Source of the DNA: Trema orientale
Taxonomy: Eukaryota; Streptophyta; Magnoliopsida; Rosales; Cannabaceae
DNA: 64,000 bases
Assembly (NCBI GenBank): GCA_002914845.1
Contig: JXTC01000396.1
Location: 236,274-300,273 of the forward strand
Reading direction: 5' to 3'
Positions within the stretch are counted from its first letter, which is position 1; each line of letters opens with the position of its first letter. The notes under the pieces were generated by a model. It was not told where the DNA came from. It saw nothing but the letters and a program-made list of their open reading frames with translations, and searched no databases. Shown piece by piece: positions 53,288 to 64,000 of this stretch. The translations under genes and the position numbers were made by a program.

Positions 53288-56200
53288 TCACTGGCTATCA
53301 GACTCTGGTTTCCGGGCCAAGAAGAAATATATTGGGGTGAAAATCTCCCTCCTGACAGCCATTTATCAAGAAAATAATATCAGTAGCCAAACCATATATT
53401 AAAGAGTGATCTTTAAATTATGGCTCAGACCAAAATTTTTGTATTGTGCTATATGGTTCAAATATGAGTCTCAGAAGCAAGTGATGAAATTCTCAACAAG
53501 GGTCTTGAAAAAGGGGGAAAAAAAAAGGAAGAGGTATGGTGAAGATGACAACTTACTTTCCACCTTCAACTAGCCCTTCTGCAGCTGTCTCTAGAAAGTC
53601 ATGAACTCTTTGACTCCCCTTTGGGGCCAGGCCAACAAATTCTAGGGCCACCACCTACATTGAAGTAAATGTTTGAGCAAATATTTCAAAAAATGGTGTA
53701 CGTTCTCAATGTCGCAGAATAAGAGCAAACTCAATTTTGGAATTGCTTTCACCTTTTTTTTTTAATTACTCTTTAGTCTCATTGTATGACATATAAATTC
53801 CACTAAAATATCTCACATATTAATAATATAAGAAAGCATAGTGAAGTCCACTTGTCGAGATAAGATAATAGAAAAGAGAGTGATCCTAGCACTCCTTAAT
53901 ATATTTTTCTAAATTTTAGAAAAAGAATGACCGTCAATCACAGCTGTCAACGTATTAAAATCTTACCAAGTTCTTAGTAAGAAAACGCCCAACAGCGGTT
54001 TGACGGAAATTACTGAGTGAGAAGTGGCTTTTGTCCAAAGGCAAGTACCAAGGGAGAGGCGAGTCCACTGCAAAATCTTTCTCCCATATGACCTTTTGTC
54101 ACAGGAAAATTGAAATAGAATAAGAAAAAGATAAAGTTACAATCATATTCTCAACCTCAAAACATCATTTGTACATGGGGACTAAGAATTGAGACTTGTA
54201 ACCAACCTCAAAGCCGGCTTGTTTAAGAGCTTCAAGGCATTTACTTGTCGACCTGATATCAGGGAGGCCATCACCAATCTCAATTTCTGCCTGCGTCAAT
54301 GAAATTTTTGTATCTTTAAAATCCAACATCAGAGTGCAAATTTCCCTGTGGGTTTCAGTGTGTATTCTTATACCTTTATCTTTTGATGTTCTTGGTTATT
54401 GGGATCAAATGCATCAGTCATGCACCACTCATACGCAGCAAAACACTGGCCTGGCTTCAACACTCTGTAAATCTCTTTGTAGCATCCATACTAACCATAT
54501 AAAAACAGAAAATACTTCAACCAACGGAAACCACAATGAAACAAAATGAAGCAGAACTACAAGATTCCTCTGTCTACAAGTCGCAAACAAAAATGACTCA
54601 CTGCATCTGGTGCATGGCAAGTGGCTTGAATTGCGTACACCGCATCATATGTATTATCAGAAAATGGCATTTTCATAAAATCAGCCTGCAATATTGAAAA
54701 CAAGAATGATGTTTATAATTGTTGGGTACAGGCCTCTTTATTTTTACATGACTCTTATATATTAATGTTATGAACTTGAATTCACTAATAATTATTCAAC
54801 ACTTAGAGTAGGATTAGAACCCCAGAAAAAAAAATTAAAAAAAAAAATACTCAAACACCCAAAAGCACAAATTATTCAATATGGTTCAGCTATAAAATGT
54901 AACATCCACATGAGATCACCAACAGTCGTTTCACTAAAAAAAAGAATAATTTATATTCTTTAGTTTCCATCTACCTGAAAAGCACCCAAAAACCCATAAG
55001 TATATTCTCTCTATTTTAATAACTAACCAAAAAACCCCATGAACCTATAATTATACTTTTAGCTTTCTCTATTCTAGAAATACCAAGAACCTTCCCCCAT
55101 CAAGGTTACATTGTTGCACTCTTTGTGGCTCTCTCTCAATATCTCTACGGCTCCTCGTAAGTATTATATATATATATATATATATGACATATAGGCCTTG
55201 TTTGGTGGCCCAAACTAAGGGTTGGAACTGGACTCCTTTGTCCAGTCCTATGTTTGGGCCCAAGCGGAGATTAGACAAAGGAGTCTGCCCCCCTTTATTA
55301 GTTTTCTTCCCATAGGACTAAATTATCTCAACTAGAAGTTAGGTTNTTTTAGCTTTCTCTATTCTAGAAATACCAAGAACCTTGCCCCATCAAGGTTACA
55401 TTGTTGCACTCTTTGTGGCTCTCTCTCAATATCTCTACGGCTCCTTGTAAGTGTTATATATATATATGGGTGAGGTTTCAATGGTTACTGCTATATTTAC
55501 CTATCGATGGTTACTGTTTTTTTAGCCGTTGGATGAAAATCTAACGGTTTTAATTACATTGGTAGTTGGGCAACAAAATTTATTGTAATTAATTGGCATT
55601 GATATTATAAAACTTTTTTAGAAAGTCAACTTAGTATTACCCTAATTTAAATAATAAATTTATTATTACACGCATTTTAATGATGGTTACTCATGGAGAC
55701 GTAACTATTGAAACCTCCTCCATATATATATATATATATATGACATATAGGCCTTGTTTGGTGGCCCAAACTAAGGGTTGGAACTGGACTCTTTTGTCCA
55801 GTCCTATGTTTGGGCCCAAGCGGAGATTAGACAAAGGAGTTTGCCCTCTTTTATTAGTTTTCTTCCCATGGGACTAAATTATCTCAACTAGAAGTTAGGT
55901 TAATTTAGTCCCAAGCCCAACGCACATTTTTGTTTTTTTGTTTTTTCTTTTTTTTTTTCTTTAATAATTTTTTAATTAATATAAATATTAATTAAATTTT
56001 AACTTTTATTTTTTTAACTAAAAAATATATTTTTTCTCAAAAAAAAAACTAAAAAATATATTTTATTTTTATATACTTATTTTTCTTAAATAAATTAAAA
56101 TCATATTATTTTATATAATCATCATTTAATTTATCTTTTCTATTTTTTGATTTATTTATTTATAAATAAAACATAACTAGAATTACATTAAGAAAAATTT

Positions 56201-59200
56201 TATTTTTACTTTGTCTTAGTCCTGTGTTGCACCAAATACAGTATAGTACTAAATAATACTATCCAATCCAATCCAGTCTAATCTTATTTAATAGTCCAAT
56301 CCAGTCCAATCCAACTCTGCATGCCAAACGAGCCGATAAAGAATATATCCTAGTCCTTCTCGGATTTCGATCATCTACACGGTCAATTAATTGGCTAAAG
56401 TCCTAATCCATATAAAAAACACAAAAGCCGTACGACACCAAGAGTCCTAATGACTTGAAAAACTTGGCAATTTAATAGCCACACGACAATTGGTAATGTT
56501 TAATTCTTTCAAAGAGTTCTTGATTTTATAAGATTAGAGTCCTAGTCTATTTATATATGAAACATTTCTAGTTTGAGTTAGATTCTAAATTCTAACTGAT
56601 GGGTTTATAAATATAATTGTAGGGGTACATAGTAGAGTGGCTTTTGATTGGAGGGGAATAAATTTATAAGTGCGGACTTGAGAGACTTGTAAGATAAAGT
56701 AATAAACATCGTTATTTCCTTGATCTGGTGAAAATAATATTTTTTGTTGTACCCGGTAGACGTAAATAATATTGGTTGAACCACATGAAATGTATGTGTT
56801 TTCTCTGTTTTTATTCTGTGTTTTTTTTTTTTTTTTAAATGATACTTTGAGATTGTGTGTAGAACGTGCTTCCGCAATAATAACCATAAGTCATTGCCTA
56901 CTAGAACTTAATATGTACAAACTTGGTTGCGAAATAAATAACAGAAATATAATAAAGCCAAATGCTTTAAAATAAAAGAGGATGAACTTGAAGAGCAATA
57001 ATACTAATTTAAGTATTTACCTTAACAAAGTCACAGGTCTTGTCTACCCCAGCAATCCGGTTCAGTTCCTACGGAACAAACGAAGCTAATAAATAAACCA
57101 ATTTCAAAGTTGAGTGGCAATTATAAATGGAAATGTACTGGATCTAAAAGCTTTGTATCTAATGATTAAATTTTTTTTCGATCAATTGCTAATTATTAAG
57201 ATAATAGATGGAGCAACTAAGAAGTTCATAACCATACTCCACAGGGATTCTGACACTAAAGGACCTTGGATGGTTTTGAACAAGTTTCATACCTAATTTT
57301 TATATTTTATACCATAGCAAGTACCTACCTTTCCTCTTGATATCTGGTATTCATTGTTGTTCAGTCCTGTAACTGATGTAGAGCTACAACAAAACCATAA
57401 AGAAAGTAAGAAGTCGAAGCTCTCTTTAAACATTTAAATCAAAATCTCGGTCTTAGATGAATATAGCATTTCAAGTATGGACAGTAGTAAAACTAGTATA
57501 TCATGCTAAAGATTCTATTTATAAACCACAGTCCACAGTCCACAGTAGTAGTACAAAGTCAAACCGACGTTTTATATCAGAGCAGTGATAAAGGGCACTT
57601 GTGTTAAGCTCCACAACTAATAGAAATATTGTACCTATGGGGGACCATTTCTATTAATTAATATGTGATGCTAAATACTATACGTGCTTTTTAGTATTTT
57701 TCTTTTTATCAATGTCTTAGCAACCATGTTACTGTTTGAGTAACATATTCAAAAGGTCACCACTCTAAATTAATAATAGGATGAGTCATAAAAAAATATC
57801 CTTAAGTTTGAGTATTCTTTAATTTAAATTAGTAAAATAATATCTTGAGATTAATAATTTCTAAAAATTAATACTCTGGACTGATTTTTTGACTAATTTT
57901 AGTAATGAAATAACAATAATATCCCCCATTAAATTTGGATTAATTCTTATTATTTTCCTTACTTTTGAGGATATTATTATCTTTTATCAGTTAAAGTTAT
58001 TCAAAAAGTTAACTCATGGTATTAATTTTCAAAAATTATTAATATCAAGGTATTATTTTACAGAATTCAAATTTCAGAATTTAAGTTGCAGAACACCCAA
58101 ATTTTAAAATATTTTTCTACAGTGGACCCTCAATAATTTTTATTATTCTTATTATGTAAACCAAACAATCAATCGTATATTGTAAAGAAGCAGAAAAAAG
58201 CCCAATCAAGTACTCATACCATGGGCAAAGAAATTACTCCCTGGATTCAAATGCACAATCTTTTCACCATTTATAATTAATTATACTATAGAGTTAGTTT
58301 AGGGGTGTTCACTAAAACTGTCAAACAAATGAATTTAAAACAGATGAAACCAAACTAATGTAAACTGATAATTGATTCGTGTTCTTATCATTAAGAAAAC
58401 ATAACACCCCTATGCATAAACACAGGAGGTGAGGCTATCTCAATCAGAAAAAATAGTAGTATTAGTTGTAGTATCCACCTGAATCGAGCAAATTCTCTTA
58501 GTGGGCCACCAATGCCACAGCCCACATCTAGCACCTAACACAATTAACAAAACATCAGAGGTTATATAAGCTGAATCATATGACAAAAGGTACGTAGAAC
58601 TCTCTCGCTCTCTTTTTCTAGCATGTTATATCAAAGACAAACAACCTTCTGTCCCGGTTTCACTCCTAGTTGCAAAGCAAGGAAGTGCTGAAGTCTCTTG
58701 ATGCTCTCTTGAAAAGACTCTCCTTTCCATCTGCACGCAAAAAAATTTCAGAGCTATAGATTGCTGGTAGCACTTGACTATATATGAAATGAGGAAAAAG
58801 AGGTACCTGGGTGCAAAATGGAAGGATTCTCCCCAGCCAAATTCATAGAAGCTAGTAACGAGATCATAGTATTTGTTAAACTGAAATCGACATGCAAGTA
58901 CAATGCTACTGAGCAACGCCTCCATTCTTGACCCAAAGGCCAAAAATCATCAAAGTAATAAGAGGTTAAAAGGAGATACTTCTGACGAAAAGATGACAAC
59001 AATTGCAAAGTGGGCAATCTTGCCAATATGAAAAGAACCATCTAGTTAATCTACCCCTTTACTCTTTCCTTTTTGGGAAATTACGAGAACTAGACCTTCT
59101 TGAGAGTAACTCCATGTAAAATAGACTTCTAGCATGGTCGAGTATGAGTATGGCTGAGAAAAAAACTATTTTATAAAGAGATTAAAGATTAAAATATAGG

Positions 59201-61137
59201 CATTTTACTAGAACAAACTTACAAATACATCTATTTGACAAATGAACACTTTTTTTCTAGCTCAAAATAAGTAATGATCAATCTATCTCAAAAGCCAATA
59301 GTTGCTACATTAACATAGTTTTTCTTGTTGTTAAGATCATATTCAATGCAAAAGAATGTGCTAATATTATATTTCGACATTGTATAATGTCAAAATATTA
59401 AATTTAGCATGTAGTTTTTGTGTTTATTCTTCGGTGCATATACTTTTGATATTTAGATTTCACTAAAATATCTCACATTATAAAGCATAGTAGAATACAA
59501 AAGTCAAATACTACGACATGAAAGTGAAAAAAAAAAAAAAATTTAGCGTTCATCTAACCATAATTATTATAATATCTAACTACCATCTACTAATTATAGT
59601 GAGGAAAATATTGTAAGACCATCTCTAATGCAAATATTTTTTCTTATGTTATATTTGACACAAATAGTAAAATGCATCAAATTAAACATTTTTACTTCAA
59701 TGCACAATGTTATTTTCTAATTTTTTTATTATTTAATAATTAAGAAGATACTTTTGTAATTGGTTGGGTATTAAAGCACTGTATTGGATGAGCATCAAAA
59801 GATGCAAAAGTGATTGATTGAGCATTAGAAAATGAATATATTTTGATATTACTAAAAATGACACTTACATAATTAAAAAGTCTAAATTGAATTAAATGTC
59901 AGATTTATTATTATGCTATATTTGTTGTTATATTTAATACTAAGTATAACATGTGCTAAATTTAGTAGCACAAATAGCATTATATTAGAGGATAATTTTT
60001 GTGCTATATGTTAGATTATAGCATTAGGACAATGAAATAACATTGCATTGAAAATGTTCGAAGCACTTGCTAAATTTTACTATACAATATTCTTGACTGA
60101 AAAAAAAAAAAAAGAACATGGTAGCATATGGTTGGAGACACGTATTTTGCTAACACGCTAAAAGCTGGATTGATATAACATACATCATAGAAATTAAAAA
60201 TGCTCTAATACTTAAGGCAAATACAGAGCCTTCTTTTACCATGTCAGTGTAGTTTGCCTTCCTCTCTTCTTCCTCACCTCCATAACAGGCATGATACTTT
60301 TCATACCTGTAAGATTCAGCAAACTAAATATAAAATTCCAGTATTCACAAAATAGTCAAGAAAATCATCAGTTATTTGGGGTGTCACATGTCATCAGCTC
60401 CTATCATTCAAGAGGCTGGCTTGTCAAGCACAATTTATGCTATTCATTAACTCACAATATACGAAACTTTTTGACGCTTAGGGGTATTATAAGTAATTCA
60501 AAGGTAGAGATTACATAATTAATACACTATTTCTTCTTATATCTCGTTATCAGAACATCCTAAGCTTAAGCAAGTAGGTGGTGTAGCTTTCACTTCGTGA
60601 ATTAATTATACGCATATATGGGTGTACAAATACTATCCATTAATCCTACGTCTTATAAACTTATACATGTGATTGAAATTACACGACACTTTAATTCGAT
60701 CTGGATATTATTTTGCACTGATATTACTTGTGACTGGAAATACACACAACTTTTGTGCAAAATAATATCCAAGTCTAAACACGGTGGAAATACAATTTTT
60801 ATACAACCAAATAAGACAGAGAATTCGCTCTCACCACATAAGACAACAAGCTAAAGATCCATTGATTGGACCCGATAAAAACTGAAAAATTCAAAGATTA
60901 TGTCGTTTTAATCCATGATTTGATGGTTAATATTGAAATTATATCTAGCTTGTCCCAGATTTTTTTAAAAAAAAAAAAATGGCCCAAAGAAATAAACTTA
61001 ATTGAGCACTTAATTGTTGAGACTAGAGAGAGTGAGTCAGAGAATGTTAAGTACTTTTCAACGGCGGACAGAACTTGGTTCTTCTCAATCTTTCCTCCCA
61101 CACCCGATGCAAGATCCAATGCTCCAGCTTTAGACAT
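53288..61137 (-). CDS. SMT1: Sterol C-24 methyltransferase 1 (cycloartenol C-24 methyltransferase)
   Basis: Thirteen minus-strand exons: 61137-61055, 60306-60240, 58880-58807, 58730-58646, 58534-58479, 57383-57329, 57068-57021, 54685-54602, 54490-54374, 54290-54207, 54092-53967, 53654-53557, 53351-53288, giving 346 aa (Arabidopsis SMT1 is about 336). It transfers a methyl group from S-adenosylmethionine to cycloartenol, the first step into C-24 alkylated phytosterols, probably at the endoplasmic reticulum. Seen: [11 protein letters not shown] (sterol-binding region I), the AdoMet motif [40 protein letters not shown] (region II, with Gln176 where Glu is conserved), [18 protein letters not shown], and a C-terminal [17 protein letters not shown]. 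Intron 7 is 2.3 kb and contains a contig junction and transposons. All splice borders are GT-AG. Confidence 0.95.
55346..55346. other. Single-N contig junction in SMT1 intron 7
   Basis: A lone N separates the duplicated ends; the coding exons on either side are unaffected. Confidence 0.8.
55468..55731. mobile_element. MITE inserted in a TA repeat, present in one of two duplicate segments
   Basis: The left end GGGTGAGGTTTCAATGGTTAC and the reverse complement of the right end GGAGGAGGTTTCAATAGTTAC match at 18 of 21 positions. The element is 264 bp and sits inside a (TA)n tract, so the target duplication cannot be measured. The parallel segment at about 55160-55186 shows the uninterrupted TA tract. 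Confidence 0.75.
55750..56334. mobile_element. Inverted-repeat DNA element, possibly Harbinger-like
   Basis: The left end GGCCTTGTTTGG and the reverse complement of the right end GGCTCGTTTGGCATGC are similar. The interior is very AT-rich, with 'aatccagtccaatcca' repeats near the right end. A truncated copy of its left part is at 55196-55345 in the other contig end. No exact target duplication found; superfamily tentative. Confidence 0.5.
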
Positions 61138-62277
61138 ATCCTATATAGTATATGTTCCAAAAACAGACTGGAAAAAAAAATACCCAAAATTAAAATACTA
61201 AAACAAAGATTTTAGCAATCATCCATTTTCCTTCTTTTGGGAAAGTAAGAATGTATGATGATAAATAACAATAACTAAAAGAAATAGTGTTTACATTGGA
61301 ATGAGGATATGGAAGAAGAACCCAATAAAAAAAGTTTTAAGGCGAAAAATTGGAGAAAGATGAGTATAGCTAAGTTTGGAGAAAGCTTACTGGGGTATTA
61401 ATAGAGAAAGTTGCTTGTTCCAATTTGCTAAGATTTTTAAAATAATCTATTTTAAATCTTAAAACTATTAAATAAACATTTTTAATATGTACAATCTCTA
61501 TAATTTAAGTTAGAGAAAACGATCGTGATTCATGAGCAAATAATAGGTACAACCTCACAAAGCAGAGGGTACAACTACAAGTAGTCAAAAGCCAAGTTTG
61601 TGTCAGTTAAGTTCGTTTTTGTTGAAAGATCAAGAACTGGAGCTCATGGTCATGGTCATTGACACAACTTTTATTAGAAGATACAATTTAGAATAATCTT
61701 ATTAGAAGATCTTAAATTTTTGATAGCTTGGCATCATTAATAATTAATTAGGATTTAATATTAATAAACCAAGTATTATCTGATTGATTAGTTGGCCATC
61801 AGTGTATAAATTCTTGGAGCCTCCCTCTCCTAAAAATAGACTGACTCCACATTTCAGAGAGAAAAAACACACCAAAATCACTTGGCAAAACTCGACCAAT
61901 TTGTATTCGGAATTATTCCACAGTGAAAACTCGGTGACGTAAGCCAAAAAGAGACCAGCCAAACCATGTAAAGAACCCCATGTATTCTTAATTAAACCCG
62001 TTCTTATTATTCTCCTTTTTTGATCCATATTTAATACCCTATGTCTCATTTTTCTAATTGTTGACCAAAACGCAGGTTAACACTATAATTAGATGGTAAT
62101 TTTAGTAAATTATATTAACGGCACGTTTTTTTTCACCTTGAGGATCTTATATACCATAATAATTAATTGGAATAGGAAAAACATAAATGAGAGAGAAAGA
62201 GATTGCTTATTTTCATTAACTTGCTTGTGTAATTTTAATTAGATTAAATATTCAAATCATTGGTTATTAATTGACCC
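61138..62277. other. Upstream region of SMT1
   Basis: Expected to contain the SMT1 promoter. AT-rich, with no recognised exon, RNA gene or bounded element. Confidence 0.45.
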
Positions 62278-63275
62278 CGAATAAGCATTCTCCATGTGCT
62301 GATGACGTCACAACAGATTTGCAGCCAGCTTGGCTAAAGACGTCGTGTAGATGTAGTTGAAGGCAAATATTAGAGAATCCAATTCCGTAACGGTATTAAA
62401 AACATGTTAGGCTTATCAATCTCATATTATTTAATTTGTCATAATATATATATATATATAGCTACAAAATCCACATTGATAAACTAAATAACATTCAAAA
62501 TGAAAGAGAGAGAGAGAAGAAAAAGAAGAAAAAGAAACATTCAAAATGAAGGAGACAAGATCCCACAATGTCTCCGGCTTCACGTGGCCCTTTTAATATT
62601 TCACAAATACGTGTGAATTATCAATCCACGTGGTGAATATAATTGGTGTGAATTTTGAATTTTGATTAATTATAAGATTAAAAGAAAACATCATAAATTT
62701 CAACTGCATTTTAAATCATGGTGATATATGATACAAATTATAATTTATTTATAAAAATAGATGCGATCATTTAGTAAAAATTCGACTTTATTCAAAGAAG
62801 TAAACTCGACGGTTATTTGATAACGATAACTTAATTTTTCTAACTCCGATCACAATGAATATACATAGAGTACTTAGGTTGACGAAGAAATTTGAAGTGA
62901 TCATAATTTAGAGAGCAGAAGATAATTAGGGATATACCTATATTTGATAGATAACATGATTTTGAGGAAGAGGATAATTAGGAATATACCTATATTTAGA
63001 TAGATAACACTGAATTGATTTTGATAAAATGCTATGAATGAGATCTTTTTATCACAATGAAATCGATCCCCTAAGAAAAAATAAAGAATAGCTGAGACAA
63101 AATTGGTTCATAGTTGATATTACAACAAAAATCACCAGCTCTGAGAGTGACAGAAACATCGAATACATCATCAAAGGAATAACTATACAAGACTAAAAAT
63201 GTAAAGGTACTTTAACACTGCACAAAGCCTCTCAAGGGAAAATAGAATAAAACACAAAACCAAAAATAGTGAGCA
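62278..63275. repeat. Diverged duplicate of PAO exon 8 start and intron 7
   Basis: Resembles 31975-32650 in the same orientation. It starts with about 10-15 bases of PAO exon 8 ('gcattctccatgtg'), then the acceptor, 'gcagccagcttggctaaag', 'gagaatccaattccgtaacg', 'gatcccac.atgtctccg' and 'caccagctctgagag'. It is longer than the source because of AT-rich insertions. No intact exon remains, so it is a non-coding gene fragment. Confidence 0.75.
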
Positions 63276-63290
63276 TTTAGTATATCACTG

Positions 63291-64000
63291 GTGGGCTGAA
63301 CCTGCCTCCTTCGGCCCTTACCTGATGGCCCAATAACTATATTATACAAGGGTATGGGACAAGGCTACAAGCTAAAGCCTTAATAGAAATGGCAGAGTTG
63401 GCAGCTCAAAAACCATGTTTGACTTGAATACCAATTCCATATTTGATAAAGTTGGTTATCAAATCATATTGAACACATTTACAACCTTAACAGAAGGTGA
63501 CTCATAAATATTTGGGAAATTGACCTGATTACAAATTTGGTACAAAATGACATTTATAGTAGTCATTTTTAAATTGACACTTTTAGTAGTATCACAAATT
63601 GTGTGATGAGATGTCACATAATTTGTGATTATAGAATTATGAATTTTTTAAGACTAATCAGTGGTCACAAATTGTGTGACTCTCCATCACATAGGGTCAT
63701 AAAACACTAAAATACTACTAAAAAAATTATTTTCCAAAATACTACTTAAAAAAAGGTCAAAATTACTACTATTTATATCAATTTTCCTAAATATTTGTCT
63801 TCAAACTCAGAAGTCACCCTTGTTAGTCTTGTTTGGGCCCTCTAGTAAGGCCCAAAAATAATGAAAGTAGTCACCATTAGGTCCTGCTCATAAGTCATAT
63901 CTAATATTTAGGCCCTGCAAGCTATAGCCGTTCCACAAGTCAAAAACTTCATAAAGCACCATGGTGAGAGTTCTCTCCCCCAGTGTTGTTACTTTCAACT
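63291..64000. repeat. Diverged duplicate of the PPR 3' flank, running to the window edge
   Basis: Resembles 49466-49815: 'gggctgaacctgcctcc', 'caagctaaagccttaatag', 'cagctcaaaaaccat', 'cctgttagtcttgtttgg' type matches follow in the same order and orientation. It is interrupted by a MITE at 63515-63787. The right limit is unknown. Confidence 0.75.
63515..63787. mobile_element. MITE inside the duplicated PPR flank
   Basis: The flanks are the same 10 bp, TAAATATTTG (63505-63514 and 63788-63797), compatible with a 9-10 bp Mutator-type target duplication. The ends are GGAAATTGA and, reverse-complemented, GGAAAATTGA. The 273-bp element is non-coding. The related sequence at about 49650 lacks it. 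Confidence 0.75.

Larger units (their letters stand above)
55057..55901. repeat. Duplicated contig ends around a single N in SMT1 intron 7 (55057-55345 and 55347-55901)
   Basis: 'ttttagctttctctattctag' through 'actagaagttaggtt' is present on both sides of the N at 55346, with a few substitutions. The second copy carries a 264-bp insertion that the first lacks. The structure is the same as at 7554-9274 and is best explained by unmerged haplotype contigs. Confidence 0.85.

Noticed and set aside
61744..62049. A 101-residue minus-strand frame upstream of SMT1
   Set aside because: No recognisable domain, AT-rich, and no splice or family support.

Overview
This is plant nuclear DNA, almost certainly from a eudicot and probably a rosid. 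The genes have many AT-rich GT-AG introns, the intergenic DNA is AT-rich and full of small transposable elements, and all eight proteins are plant types (phenylacetaldehyde/cinnamoyl-type reductases, plant NAGLU, STELLO, PAO1-type polyamine oxidase, P-class PPR, SMT1). I cannot name the species. The sequence looks like a draft assembly of a heterozygous individual: it holds one run of four N and three single Ns, and two of the single Ns sit exactly between duplicated contig ends.

Layout. About 0.8-13.9 kb is a head-to-tail array of three intact six-exon short-chain reductase genes of 324 aa each, with identical intron positions and transposon insertions in introns and spacers. About 15.2-23.0 kb is a 19-exon alpha-N-acetylglucosaminidase (NAGLU) on the + strand. 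It converges tail-to-tail on a three-exon STELLO-type Golgi protein (23.7-26.6 kb, - strand). From 26.6 to 31 kb there is no gene, but there are several hAT-like and other inverted-repeat elements. About 31.0-37.0 kb is a ten-exon polyamine oxidase (PAO1-like, - strand). The stretch 37.2-49.9 kb is a gene desert with an old LTR-like block, inverted repeats and diverged tandem repeats. About 49.9-52.0 kb is a two-exon PPR gene (EMB2750/AtPPR2-like, - strand). About 53.3-61.1 kb is a 13-exon sterol C-24 methyltransferase (SMT1, - strand). The last 1.7 kb is a mosaic of non-coding duplicates: part of PAO intron 7 joined to sequence resembling the 3' flank of the PPR gene.

The genes are ordinary chromosomal neighbours, not an operon or a single pathway. 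From established knowledge, NAGLU, PAO1 and SMT1 are consecutive loci in Arabidopsis (AT5G13690, AT5G13700, AT5G13710). This window therefore carries an ancestral collinear block that has been opened up by a STELLO gene, a PPR gene and transposons. I did not find a convincing new biological system. The best second-look items are the contig junctions that reveal probable insertion polymorphisms, a transposon nested in a SINE tail, a Glu-to-Gln change in a conserved SMT1 motif, the mosaic duplication at the right edge, and several unexplained repeat structures in the desert. Exon borders were read by eye from GT/AG sites, frame continuity and remembered family sequences.
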